Positions 45,645-54,141 of a DNA stretch of 64,000 bases are shown piece by piece (the stretch's first letter is position 1; the number at the start of each line of letters is the position of its first letter). The notes under the pieces are model-generated. The model did no database searches. It had not been told where the DNA came from and saw nothing but the letters and a program-made list of their open reading frames with translations. A program made the position numbers and the translations under genes. The stretch is taken from contig WJIL01000009.1 of the NCBI GenBank assembly GCA_014730275.1, positions 1 to 64,000 on the forward strand, in the 5' to 3' direction. This DNA is from Candidatus Lokiarchaeota archaeon. GTDB taxonomy: Archaea > Asgardarchaeota > Thorarchaeia > Thorarchaeales > Thorarchaeaceae.

Positions 45645-46979
45645 GTGGATTTTGTCTTTGCTTCAATGATTGCTGGTCTAGTGACGTCATTACTGCTTGT
45701 AGTTTCTTTGATTGTTTACGCACGATCGGTTCATAGCGTGAAAGGAAGAATAGCCTCCAACACATTGCATGCACTCATTCTATTCGGTGGGGCCGGTGTA
45801 GCCTTAGCAGGGCTATCCGTTGCTTCCTCCCTGTATTCCGGCACAGCAGCCAATAGACCGTGGATTGTTCTCTTCTTCGCCTTTCTTATAGTTTCTCAGG
45901 TCAAGGTAGCCACTAAATCAAAGCGTATTCATTATGCAACATACGGTATTGTAATATTGGCAATTCTTTTTGGCATGGTTGTTGCACACGCCAGCCCGAC
46001 TCAGACATCACCAATTCTTCTTTTCGTGTTGTCCATAATTTTCGCTGCCTCGTTACTGCTTTCGCTTTTCCTCCTCTGGGACTCGCCATCTCCCTTCTCT
46101 GCGGGAATGTTGGTTCTCTTAGCTGCATTTCTAGTCTCTTGGATTTCTATTGTTTCGGGGATTTTTCAGCAGAACCCCGAGTATTTCTTGGTTTTATTCG
46201 TACCTGCTATTATTGACAGTGCGTTATTGGCATCAATGCTAAAACCTTGGAGAAGAATTATCACACTGGTCGTGCTATTCACGGGTATTGTTGTAGGGAC
46301 TTCGATGTTCATAGCATCTTTTTTGGCTGGAGATACACGAATTTGGCTGCTCACGGTATTCTCATTTTTGGCGGCCTTTTCGGCTATTGGTGGAATTGAT
46401 TTCTTTGTCGAGCAATACCAAGAAACTAGAGCTAGGATTCCTGGTTATATTTCCATTTTCTTGGTTTCACTTTCTTTGTTGATCATCAATCATATCATTT
46501 TCTTTGGAGTGTTTGAAACCTATGGGCATAATGACTGGAACCTGCTTTATCTTGAATGGGTTATTGGTGTTGTCGCTGCAGGCGCATATGTCATGACATC
46601 GATTCAACCAATGGTTTCTACAGGAACAAGCAAGTATGCGAGACGTTTCGTTTTAGCATTCATGGCAGTTATGACTGTACTTGGCAATGAATATGTGCGA
46701 TACGGAAGGTGGGTTTACGACGATATCTTTCCGCTTCTGCTATCTTTTGTCGGTATAGGTGTTATTGGTTATATTCTGGTTGTAAGAAGACTGCTTGATT
46801 CCGGCAACCGTAATGCTGCGGCTAATTTCGTGGGCCTAATGACTGGAGCTCTTGCAACCGCATTTGTAATAGAGTACTCAGACAATCTGCCATTTGTTGT
46901 AACGTTGATTCTGTTGATTATTACGACGGTAATGATTTATCGCAGCAGTCCCCGTGAGTTTTCATTTCTCACCGAATAA
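45645..46979 (+). CDS. Polytopic membrane protein, second of a tandem pair
   Basis: 444-residue paralogue of the preceding protein with the same helix count and the shared N-P-E-Y-F, P-W-R-R-I-I and N-L-L-Y-x-E-W-V-I-G-V-V-A segments. The GTG at 45645 follows the upstream stop by one base and has AAGGAGG at 45629-45635; an in-frame TTG at 45621 would overlap the first gene. A heterodimer made by duplication is a natural idea (inference). The Ras-like GTPase starts 65 nt downstream under its own TATA box. Confidence 0.85.
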   Translation: MDFVFASMIAGLVTSLLLVVSLIVYARSVHSVKGRIASNTLHALILFGGAGVALAGLSVASSLYSGTAANRPWIVLFFAFLIVSQVKVATKSKRIHYATYGIVILAILFGMVVAHASPTQTSPILLFVLSIIFAASLLLSLFLLWDSPSPFSAGMLVLLAAFLVSWISIVSGIFQQNPEYFLVLFVPAIIDSALLASMLKPWRRIITLVVLFTGIVVGTSMFIASFLAGDTRIWLLTVFSFLAAFSAIGGIDFFVEQYQETRARIPGYISIFLVSLSLLIINHIIFFGVFETYGHNDWNLLYLEWVIGVVAAGAYVMTSIQPMVSTGTSKYARRFVLAFMAVMTVLGNEYVRYGRWVYDDIFPLLLSFVGIGVIGYILVVRRLLDSGNRNAAANFVGLMTGALATAFVIEYSDNLPFVVTLILLIITTVMIYRSSPREFSFLTE

Positions 46980-47002
46980 ATGAGACAGAAATATCAGAAT
47001 CA

Positions 47003-47013
47003 ATTATATATTC
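47003..47013 (+). promoter_or_regulatory. TATA box of the module B GTPase
   Basis: ATTATATATTC here predicts a transcript start at about 47034, giving at most a 10-nt leader before ATG 47045. The gene thus has its own promoter within the cluster. Confidence 0.6.
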
Positions 47014-47044
47014 GAGGTTTTCTCGTACATAAAATGTGGTCTTT

Positions 47045-47587
47045 ATGCCTATAATGAAGGCGGTTGTACTAGGAGATACCGAGTGTGGCAAGACTTCCTT
47101 CACTATGCGTTGGACCACAGGATCTTTTCCTAATCCAGAAATGCTGAAGACTACCGTTGGAGCCAGCTTTGATACTAAGAAAGTAACCCTTCCTAGCGGC
47201 CGGGATGCGACATTATCCATCTGGGATTTCGGTGGTCAACGTAGATTCATCGATACGTTGAAAAGCATGATTCGCGGTGCGAAAATAGGCTTACTCTTCT
47301 TCGATGTCAGTAAAATGGCTACTCTTGATAACTTGTTCAGATACTGGGTTCCCGCCATCAGCGAAAATACACGATTCGATTTAAAAAATGGGGACGGTGA
47401 GCGATTCATCGTAGTTGGCAATAAAATCGACTTGCTAACTCCGCCGTTTGACGAAGTTTGTGATGAAATGGATCGTATGGCCGAACCCTATGGAATGAAA
47501 ACTAAACTGATTTCTGCGAAGACAGGGGTTGGAATTGAATCACTTGACTACGAGTTTCTAAAAGTCGCAGACAGATTTCTGGATTAG
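47045..47587 (+). CDS. Small Ras-superfamily GTPase (module B)
   Basis: GTP-binding switch protein of 180 residues. G1 is G-D-T-E-C-G-K-T-S at 10-18, a T-T-V-G segment supplies the switch-I threonine, G3 is W-D-F-G-G-Q, G4 is G-N-K-I-D-L near 125, and G5 is S-A-K-T-G near 157. The G3 glutamine is followed by R-R rather than the usual E. No lipidation cysteine at the C-terminus. It differs in G1 and switch regions from the GTPase at 9470, so the two are not recent duplicates. GTG 47036 and ATG 47054 are alternative starts. It probably works with the membrane and zinc-ribbon proteins upstream (context only). Confidence 0.93.
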   Translation: MPIMKAVVLGDTECGKTSFTMRWTTGSFPNPEMLKTTVGASFDTKKVTLPSGRDATLSIWDFGGQRRFIDTLKSMIRGAKIGLLFFDVSKMATLDNLFRYWVPAISENTRFDLKNGDGERFIVVGNKIDLLTPPFDEVCDEMDRMAEPYGMKTKLISAKTGVGIESLDYEFLKVADRFLD

Positions 47588-47639
47588 CTGGCTGCTATAA
47601 GCAAGCAACCAATCCCAACCTATGCCTTTTGGTATACAG

Positions 47640-48179
47640 CTACCCGCCAGGGCTGCCATGCCAGGGGCTGTCCTTCCAGAACGCATCCCATATCATATCT
47701 TCAGTAAGCGTTTCTGGTTCTATCATAGTCTTGTGAAGTTCTTTAAGCAGATTATGATGTCGAATCTCGTCTTCACGAATCATGGACGCTATAGACTTCA
47801 CCTGTTGGTCATCGCTTTCATTCGTTAACTTCTCATATGTCTCGATTGCTTTCGCTTCAAGCTTGATGTGTTTCTCTATGCCGTCTGCAATCTCATCACG
47901 TTCCTCCTCACTAATGAATGGCGTCGGACCTTCAACAGCTTTCCGTAACGAAGTTAGCAGCGCTGCATGCTTCTTGGAATCCTGAGCTATTCCCAACAAC
48001 ATCTGCTTCACAAAGGCATTACCAAGCTTGTCTGTTGTCTCCTCAACTATCTCAATGATCTTGTGTTCCAGTTTGATCTGGTTGTCAATGAAACGAAGTG
48101 TTTCTTTCTCATTCACGGGCTTCGCACCTTCCGAGATAGTAGTGGCGAGCATTTGCATTAATACTCTTTGTTCTACCAT
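47640..48179 (-). CDS. Ferritin-like domain protein
   Basis: Four-helix bundle protein of 179 residues. Carboxylate and histidine ligands are in K-L-E-H, D-S-K-K-H, K-L-E-A-K-A-I-E-x-Y-E and R-E-D-E-I-R-H-H, giving a fuller set than the related protein at 39498, so di-iron binding is plausible. A W-rich C-terminal tail is unusual. ATG 48179 is preferred over TTG 48197, which adds six residues before the first helix. It is convergent with the GTPase and divergent from the gene at 48264. Confidence 0.82.
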   Translation of the reverse strand: MVEQRVLMQMLATTISEGAKPVNEKETLRFIDNQIKLEHKIIEIVEETTDKLGNAFVKQMLLGIAQDSKKHAALLTSLRKAVEGPTPFISEEERDEIADGIEKHIKLEAKAIETYEKLTNESDDQQVKSIASMIREDEIRHHNLLKELHKTMIEPETLTEDMIWDAFWKDSPWHGSPGG

Positions 48180-48263
48180 AAGACACGTTTCGGGCAATAT
48201 TGATATTCAAGTGATACATGAATGACCTACGTATTCCGCAAAAACCACAAGGAACGAAGAAAG

Positions 48264-48611
48264 ATGCCGCGAAAAAAGAACAACACGAAGAGGAACGCAC
48301 TGATTGTCTTGGTGCTTATTGCTGTTGGAGGAGTAATTGCATGGCATGATGGACTGTTTGGTATAACCGCCATCAGGGACATAAACCAAGGCGAACTTGA
48401 CACTGGTACCAATGTGAGAATCAAAGGCGAGCTAACAGCTATTGTTGGAAACTTGATGACAGTTAGTGATGGGGATGGCCACACTGTTGCTTTCAGCTGG
48501 TCTGGTGACAAACCAGCTCTTGGATCCATCGTTGTGGTAAGTGGAGAAGTTAGCTCATTCATATCCCTTAGCGATGTATCTTCTGTCTGGGCTGTATGGA
48601 TTTTCAAGTAG
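48264..48611 (+). CDS. Membrane-anchored OB-fold-like protein
   Basis: 115 residues: a basic N-terminus (R-K-K-N-N), one membrane helix (about 11-29) and an all-beta domain of about 80 residues resembling a small OB fold (R-I-K-G-E-L strand, V-S-D-G-D-G turn, V-V-S-G-E-V strand). Similar tethered OB domains occur in archaeal membrane proteins, but no exact family is recognised. ATG at 48222 in the same frame is an alternative that adds 14 mostly basic residues. Function unknown. Confidence 0.72.
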   Translation: MPRKKNNTKRNALIVLVLIAVGGVIAWHDGLFGITAIRDINQGELDTGTNVRIKGELTAIVGNLMTVSDGDGHTVAFSWSGDKPALGSIVVVSGEVSSFISLSDVSSVWAVWIFK

Positions 48612-48773
48612 CTAGGGATAGTCTCTTGACCGAAAACCCATTGGAGCACTGCGAAAGCACATACCCGTCACAGTGCTCGTGCATTTTCGTATTGCTCCGC
48701 CTCCTTTTCTAAATCCTGAGCGTAGCTTGGCAAAGCTTTTTCTTATCAAAATCAGGTGGAGACTCGATTCAAC

Positions 48774-49019
48774 ATGAAAGTCGAAGTATACACCGCGCCC
48801 GAAGATCCAAACTCTGACCAACTCAAGGAGTTCTTAGAGAATAGAGGTGTCAACTACGAAGAGAAATGCGTGGTGACACAACCGGAGCTTTTCGACGAAT
48901 TGGTTGGCAGAACCGGGCAAGGCTCAGTACCTGCTTGCATCGTTGAAGGTGACATCTTCGTCGGCTTCGATTCTCGAGTGAAGCGGAGACTGACTCAGGC
49001 TCTGGATAACAACAGGTGA
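48774..49019 (+). CDS. Glutaredoxin-fold protein lacking the active-site cysteines
   Basis: About 81 residues with glutaredoxin strand order: V-E-V-Y-T, a helix, a second strand-helix, S-V-P-A (the cis-proline turn) and F-V-G-F. Where glutaredoxins have C-P-Y-C there is A-P-E-D-P-N-S, so both redox cysteines are missing; the only cysteines are elsewhere (about C33 and C56). It is unlikely to be a dithiol reductase and may bind a partner or a cluster. It overlaps the ribosome site of the TrxR-like gene 7 nt downstream, so the two are co-transcribed. GTG 48756 is an alternative start. Confidence 0.8.
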   Translation: MKVEVYTAPEDPNSDQLKEFLENRGVNYEEKCVVTQPELFDELVGRTGQGSVPACIVEGDIFVGFDSRVKRRLTQALDNNR

Positions 49020-49025
49020 CGCTGT

Positions 49026-49964
49026 TTGTACGACTTCGCAATCATTGGATCTGGAGTCACAGGGTATGGTGCTGCCATGTACGGCGCTCGACTGGAGATG
49101 CGCACTGTGGTAGTGGGAGATGAAGAAGGGGGAACCATAACCCTCACTGATGAAGTTTCAAACTACCCCGGTTTCATACAACTGACAGGCACAGAACTTG
49201 CAGAGAAACTGAAGGAACATGCTCTGGATTATCCTGTGGATCTTGAGACCGGTAGAGTAGTTGATTTGTTTCGTTGTGATGAAGGTTGTTTTTATCTTGT
49301 TACCAAGTCAAGGACATATGTATCTAGAACCGTCCTGATTGCGACGGGTATGGAAGATAGAGAACTGGATGTTCCGGGACATGATGAATTCAGGAATAGA
49401 GGTGTAAGCTATTGCGCTCTTTGTGATGGGCCAATATTTCGAGATAAAGAGGTTGCAGTGGTCGGAGGCAGTGATAGCGCAGCCAAAGAGGCTTTGTTAC
49501 TCACCAAGTACTGTTCGAAGGTGTACATTATCTACCGAGGGGATAAGATTCGCCCTGAACCTATCAATGCGGAGAGAGTAGAAAAGTCTGACAAGATTGA
49601 AGTTCTTACGAATACCAATGTCACCGAGATTTATGGAGATCGAAGCGTCTCGGGAGTGAAGCTGGATAATCCCTACAATGATTCTGATACTCTCGAAGTT
49701 GAAGGTGTTTTCATTGCCATAGGCGGCATCCCGAATTCAGAGCTTGCTAAGAAAATCGGGGTTGAAGTTAACGACAAGGATGAAATCATCATCAACCGAA
49801 AGAGCGAGACGAACGTTGAAGCTGTTTTTGCTGCAGGTGATGTTGTAGATACAGAGTTCAAACAGGCCATTACGGGAGTTGCTGAAGGTGTTCACGCAGC
49901 CTACCAAGCATATCGCTACGTTAACGAGAATGAGTTCATTTATGCTCGCCAGCACAAAGAATAG
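49026..49964 (+). CDS. trxB: Thioredoxin reductase
   Basis: 312-residue flavoprotein reducing a disulfide protein with NAD(P)H. FAD motif I-G-S-G-V-T-G-x-G at the N-terminus, redox pair C130-A-L-C133 followed by D-G, NAD(P) motif V-V-G-G-S-D-S-A near 144, and FAD-closing A-A-G-D-V near 276. Typical TrxB length and order. TTG start at 49026 with AGGTGA at 49013-49018 overlapping the stop of the glutaredoxin-like gene. Its usual partner, a two-fold disulfide oxidoreductase, lies convergently at 50062. Confidence 0.92.
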   Translation: MYDFAIIGSGVTGYGAAMYGARLEMRTVVVGDEEGGTITLTDEVSNYPGFIQLTGTELAEKLKEHALDYPVDLETGRVVDLFRCDEGCFYLVTKSRTYVSRTVLIATGMEDRELDVPGHDEFRNRGVSYCALCDGPIFRDKEVAVVGGSDSAAKEALLLTKYCSKVYIIYRGDKIRPEPINAERVEKSDKIEVLTNTNVTEIYGDRSVSGVKLDNPYNDSDTLEVEGVFIAIGGIPNSELAKKIGVEVNDKDEIIINRKSETNVEAVFAAGDVVDTEFKQAITGVAEGVHAAYQAYRYVNENEFIYARQHKE

Positions 49965-50029
49965 CAGAAAAAAGCTCAATCTACTCTAGCCACGTATGCA
50001 GTACCTGGCGAATTCCTTTGAATCTGTTT

Positions 50030-50059
50030 GACAAAGAGTTAGGTGTTTGTCTTCTTTTT
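50030..50059 (+). terminator. Hairpin plus T-rich tract after trxB
   Basis: GACAAA (50030-50035) and TTTGTC (50046-50051) form a short stem followed directly by TTCTTTTT, a reasonable terminator for the plus-strand gene. The tract ends just before the stop of the convergent minus-strand gene. Confidence 0.45.
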
Positions 50060-50061
50060 GG

Positions 50062-50709
50062 TCACTCTTCAGTTGCCTCGTATAATTTGTCAACGAATTC
50101 GTTTGGTGTGATATTACCCTCGGCTGTGATTACTTCGTTGAAAATCGCTTTGGGAACTCCGAAAACCTCATACTGCTGAGCTAACTCCTTGAATTCCAAT
50201 GATTCTATCATGTCTGCTTCTATTTTCGGATTGATTATGGCTGCTTGATGTGCAAGACGAACTACGTTGGGGCAATAAGGGCATTGAGGTGTTGTAAATA
50301 CCTGAACATGAACAGCCCTGTCTATTGCTTCGATATCCGCGACCATTTCGTCAGGCAAATCGACAGACCCTGTAGATACATTGATTATATCTGAAATGAG
50401 TGCTCCAAACTCATGGCCTGCTGGGATTCCATAGAAACGCACTTTGTATTTTTTCTCACCATGAAGAACAATAGCAGGGGTAAACCGTATACCCATCTCC
50501 GTTGCAGTTTCCTTTTCCTGGGGGAAACTGTGCTCAACTAATTCAATCTTGTCGGAAACTTCCGCAACGTTGCCAGTGAGACCTCTCGTGTCATTACAGT
50601 AAAGGCAATCATGATCCTCTAAGAAAAGATGCATGGTAACTTGGTTTTCAAGTGCCTTGAACCTCTTCTCAACCTCTTTTCTCGTTTCTTCGTCCATTTC
50701 AACAACCAT
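50062..50709 (-). CDS. Protein disulfide oxidoreductase, two thioredoxin folds (PDO/glutaredoxin-like)
   Basis: 215-residue cytosolic thiol oxidoreductase of the archaeal PDO family, with two thioredoxin folds. The first has C35-L-Y-C38 with cis-proline at F-T-P-A, the second C-P-Y-C (near 143) with cis-proline at G-V-P-K. Two functional C-x2-C sites are the family hallmark for disulfide exchange in archaea. It is probably reduced by the adjacent thioredoxin reductase. ATG 50709; ATG 50697 is also possible. Confidence 0.93.
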   Translation of the reverse strand: MVVEMDEETRKEVEKRFKALENQVTMHLFLEDHDCLYCNDTRGLTGNVAEVSDKIELVEHSFPQEKETATEMGIRFTPAIVLHGEKKYKVRFYGIPAGHEFGALISDIINVSTGSVDLPDEMVADIEAIDRAVHVQVFTTPQCPYCPNVVRLAHQAAIINPKIEADMIESLEFKELAQQYEVFGVPKAIFNEVITAEGNITPNEFVDKLYEATEE

Positions 50710-50829
50710 TGGTCACCATCTCTAAGCATGTACTCTATCAGTTCATTATATTCGTTTCCACGATTCTGTCATAAGGCCAAATCCAGATGGGGGGTTAGCG
50801 AAGACTGTTGGTTTCTATCTTCTAAATGA

Positions 50830-51894
50830 CTAAATCCATGCAATTCTGGATTTCTCCATGAGCTTTTCCATTGCTGGGGGGATATCTTCCCTGTCTTTGC
50901 ACTTCTTGTCAGCCACAAGCTCAGCGTCTTCTGGCAATATCACATCGATGAGATCAGGGCACTCGAACAGCGGCGTTAAATCCACCTGTTCAAATTCATT
51001 TTCTTCCTGTTCATGATGGCTATAGATATAGAGTTCCTCAAGATTCTTACATTCTGAGAGTGGTTCAAGTGAAATTTCGCTGAGCTTATTTCGGGAAATA
51101 TCCATGCTGTAAAGCGCAGAGCACTCTGATAGAGGCGTCAAGTCTATCTCTCGGAGCTTATTCATGGCGATTCCAATTCTCCCCAAATTTTCGCAGCTTG
51201 ATAATGGTTCCAAGTTAATTTCTTCCAGTTCATTGCCTCCAAGTCTCAGGATGTGCAGTTTCGAATCCGCAAGTGGAGTCAAATCGAGGGCCTCCAGATA
51301 GTTGTGATGGAGATACAGGTAGCGGATCCCTTCTGCATTTTTTAGTGGGGCAATGTCTATCGAGCGTAATTCATTATACATGAGATTCAATTGCTCAAGC
51401 TCATTACAGTTTTCCAAGGGTGATAGGTCCAAACTAGTGAGTAGGTTATTGGCAAGTTCCAATCGATATAGATGAGGACAGTTGGCTAAAGACTGAAGAC
51501 TTACCTCTCTCAACTTGTTATTGAATAACCGTAGGCTTCGTAATTCCGTACATTTTGCTAATGCAGAAAGATCAACATCTTCCAAAATATTAGTCCCCAA
51601 GTTAAGCTTCTCTAGATTCTTACATTCCCTCAAAGGGGCTATATCCAAACTTCTGAAGCTATTCTTAGATAGGTCTAGATTGCGAAGATTAGAACAAGTA
51701 CCCAGAGGCTCTAAGTCAATTGCAGTAAGCTTGTTCCCGTCAAGTTCTAGCTCAGTAAGCCGATTACAATCCTTAAGCTCTGAGAGATCTATATCTTCAA
51801 TGGATTTCTTCCGCAGATTAATCATACCATTTTCAAGGCTGGCTGTTTCGGATACTCCGTCTGTTGTCGTGTAAGAAACACTGCATTCTGTCAA
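50830..51894 (-). CDS. Cytosolic leucine-rich-repeat protein
   Basis: 354 residues, mostly about ten leucine-rich repeats of 24 residues from about residue 24 to 290. The pattern is L-x-x-C-x-x-L-x-x-L-x-L-x-x-N-x-L-x-x-I-D-L-x-P. No signal peptide or membrane helix, so it is intracellular like eukaryotic scaffold LRRs. A final irregular repeat is followed by a charged helical tail. The cysteine at position 4 is nearly invariant, and D-L-x-P-L is a strong sub-motif. TTG 51894 has GAGGA 7 nt before it. A protein-binding scaffold is likely; the partner is unknown. Divergent from the secreted protein at 52045. Confidence 0.9.
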   Translation of the reverse strand: MTECSVSYTTTDGVSETASLENGMINLRKKSIEDIDLSELKDCNRLTELELDGNKLTAIDLEPLGTCSNLRNLDLSKNSFRSLDIAPLRECKNLEKLNLGTNILEDVDLSALAKCTELRSLRLFNNKLREVSLQSLANCPHLYRLELANNLLTSLDLSPLENCNELEQLNLMYNELRSIDIAPLKNAEGIRYLYLHHNYLEALDLTPLADSKLHILRLGGNELEEINLEPLSSCENLGRIGIAMNKLREIDLTPLSECSALYSMDISRNKLSEISLEPLSECKNLEELYIYSHHEQEENEFEQVDLTPLFECPDLIDVILPEDAELVADKKCKDREDIPPAMEKLMEKSRIAWI

Positions 51895-52044
51895 TATTTT
51901 ATCCTCTCATCCTGAACCTAACGTATTTGTTCGTGTTAGCGATACTATTTCAGCCTTACTTCTGCTGAGCTTAACACAGATACGACTGCATACGCTTATC
52001 ATAAAAATCAATAATGTTTATATTATGAAATGTACTTTTGAGTA

Positions 52045-52953
52045 GTGGGGATTTCAGTGAAATCGAGTAAGAGCATATTGATGAAAATTGTCTTTATCCT
52101 GTTCCTTATGATTGCCTTCTGTCAGAATGGAATAACTACTGTTTCAGCACCACCTATACTCTCAGTGCAAAGAACGGGATTCTTCCTCTCGAACGAGACA
52201 AATGCAACAATCGACAATGGTGCCCTCACAGTTGGTCTTTCAGTCCTAACAGCTGATGAGGGCAATTTCAGCTATTCTGTGAATATGAATTATTCCTTCC
52301 ATATACGGAATACTATGGCAAAGAACCACAGCATCGTCCTTGCTTATGCTACTGTTGGCGGTTATAGTGATTTTGTTTCTCCTTTCAAATGGTATGTGGA
52401 ACCTTCAGGAGAAAACTACACGGCTTCTCAGCATGAATGTACAAATCTAACAGTCCATAATTGGGCTGATGAGGCTGGGATCTATCATCTTATCAATGTG
52501 ACAATGCGCCCCTTTTCCACTTCTGACATAGATATAGACATTCACTATGATTTCTGGGTCGTAGCTGACTACTTCGACTTTTCTACGGGAGTTGGCCAAA
52601 ACTTGCCATGGAAATCATCTGCCATGCAGTCTGTCGTAATTTCTATTATGAACAGGACACTATTCGAAGGCATTGATTTCCAGACAAATGAGAATTTGGC
52701 AATCTCCACTTTTGAAGAATCGAAGAATGGAACGTGGAATCTGAATATGACCAGATATCATGAGGATTTCCTAATAACCAGACTGAAGCAAAATACTTAC
52801 TTGCCACCTAGGTCTCCTGTATGTACTCCTGTCGTAGCGGTGGCTGTGGTGTTGATTACTCTGGCGGTTGGATTTTTTGCTCTATGTCAAGAAAGAAAAG
52901 CTAAGTCGATGGTACGACTTGGCACAAAGACCAATCTACATCATATTGGTTAG
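52045..52953 (+). CDS. Secreted, C-terminally anchored glycoprotein
   Basis: 302 residues, unrecognised. Signal peptide to about residue 35, a beta-rich ectodomain of about 230 residues with about ten N-x-S/T sequons, then a membrane helix (about 262-284) and a short basic cytosolic tail. A TATA-like TTTATATTATG at 52017-52027 suggests an almost leaderless start; GTG 52045 or GTG 52057 are both usable. It lies 150 nt from the divergent LRR gene. Function unknown; a receptor or surface-layer accessory protein is possible. Confidence 0.78.
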   Translation: MGISVKSSKSILMKIVFILFLMIAFCQNGITTVSAPPILSVQRTGFFLSNETNATIDNGALTVGLSVLTADEGNFSYSVNMNYSFHIRNTMAKNHSIVLAYATVGGYSDFVSPFKWYVEPSGENYTASQHECTNLTVHNWADEAGIYHLINVTMRPFSTSDIDIDIHYDFWVVADYFDFSTGVGQNLPWKSSAMQSVVISIMNRTLFEGIDFQTNENLAISTFEESKNGTWNLNMTRYHEDFLITRLKQNTYLPPRSPVCTPVVAVAVVLITLAVGFFALCQERKAKSMVRLGTKTNLHHIG

Positions 52954-53014
52954 GTTTAATACACAAGAGGCATTGTAGAGACAGAGAAATCTACTGATAA
53001 AGGTGAGAAAACAA

Positions 53015-53311
53015 TTGACCAAGTGGAAAAAGCATCTAAAAGAAGTAGACGAGCTTAGGGAAAGAAATAGAGAGCTGGATATGGAGACAGCTCAACGTCT
53101 CGATGACATGTTGGCCGACATCAAAGATACTGGGAAAGCTGTGAGTCTGGAATTTCTTAAGGATTTTCTGCGACTACGTCCATCCGATGATGATGCCATA
53201 CAGGAACTGAAAATGAAGCTCCAAGTAAAAGATGATGTCATCCACCGAGTAATCATTGACGACCAAGACCAATCTGTCTACGTTGCTTTCAACACACCTA
53301 CTAGAGAGTAG
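53015..53311 (+). CDS. Small charged helical protein
   Basis: 98-residue soluble protein, unrecognised. The first 60 residues are strongly charged and helical, probably coiled coil, followed by a helix and two beta strands ending V-Y-V-A-F. TTG 53015 is preceded by AGGTGA at 53001-53006; the GTG at 53003 lies inside that site. It lies 60 nt after the secreted protein in the same direction and could be in the same transcript. Confidence 0.65.
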   Translation: MTKWKKHLKEVDELRERNRELDMETAQRLDDMLADIKDTGKAVSLEFLKDFLRLRPSDDDAIQELKMKLQVKDDVIHRVIIDDQDQSVYVAFNTPTRE

Positions 53312-53429
53312 TAGAACCGTGTATCAGCAACCTTTGGGAGATACGGTAGCTTCGAAAAATGCACAAAGATGCGGATTAGAAACCGATCTGCCTACACAAC
53401 AAGGATATGTAGCTTCTTGAGTAAACGAG

Positions 53430-53455
53430 CTCCCCGAGTATCTTAACTCGGGGAG
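53430..53455. terminator. Perfect 10-bp hairpin between convergent genes
   Basis: CTCCCCGAGT and ACTCGGGGAG enclose a six-base loop. The hairpin lies between the ends of a plus-strand gene (53311) and the minus-strand KDPG aldolase (53476), so it probably stops transcription from both sides. Confidence 0.6.
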
Positions 53456-53475
53456 TGAATTCACCTGCAATTAGA

Positions 53476-54126
53476 TTACTGCCGATATTTGCTGATAATC
53501 GACAGGAAATCCTCTACGTTTTTGGTTATTACATCGAAATTGGCTTCTCGAATTGCCTGTTTGTCGGTTATTGCGCTTCCAACACCCAAGGCGAAAGAAC
53601 CAGCTTCGAGTAGTGATCCTGCATTTTCAAGGTTAACCCCGCCAGTTGGCACCAAGGGCACCTGAGGCAATGGTGCGCGTACAGCTTTGATATAGGAGGC
53701 CCCTCCAAGGTTCTTGTTTGGAAAGACCTTCACTGCATCCGCCCCCATTGTATACGCATCTAGGATTTCAGTGGGCGTCAAAGCTCCAGGTATGCATGGC
53801 TTAGCGTAGCGTCTGGATGTCTCGATGAGCTCCCTGGAATAGATGGGGCTGACAATGAACTCGCTACCTGCAAGTATGGCTTTTCTAGCAGTTTCTGCAT
53901 CAAGAACAGTTCCCGTACCCACAAGAACGTCATCACCGATTTCTGCAGTCAACTCTTCTACCACTTCTGCTGCACCGGGGACACTGAAGGTCACTTCGAT
54001 GATATTCACACCACCCTCAAGAAACGCATCAGCAACCTTGAAGGCGGTATCTGCTGATTCTACTCTGATAATGGGAATCAGAGCAGTATCGTAAATCAGA
54101 TTCATGGCTTCCTGCTTGTTCCACAT
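53476..54126 (-). CDS. eda: 2-dehydro-3-deoxyphosphogluconate (KDPG) aldolase
   Basis: Class I aldolase splitting KDPG into pyruvate and glyceraldehyde 3-phosphate, a cytosolic TIM barrel. I-I-R near residue 20 and I-I-E-V-T-F carry the catalytic glutamate (about E44). G-T-G-T-V-L is the phosphate-side turn, the G-A-D-A-V-K-V-F-P segment (about K137) is the Schiff-base lysine, and P-T-G-G-V binds the substrate. 216 residues, normal size. KHG aldolase activity cannot be excluded. It follows KDG kinase by 15 nt, the preceding step of the pathway. Confidence 0.92.
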   Translation of the reverse strand: MWNKQEAMNLIYDTALIPIIRVESADTAFKVADAFLEGGVNIIEVTFSVPGAAEVVEELTAEIGDDVLVGTGTVLDAETARKAILAGSEFIVSPIYSRELIETSRRYAKPCIPGALTPTEILDAYTMGADAVKVFPNKNLGGASYIKAVRAPLPQVPLVPTGGVNLENAGSLLEAGSFALGVGSAITDKQAIREANFDVITKNVEDFLSIISKYRQ

Positions 54127-54141
54127 TCTCCTCTCACCGTT

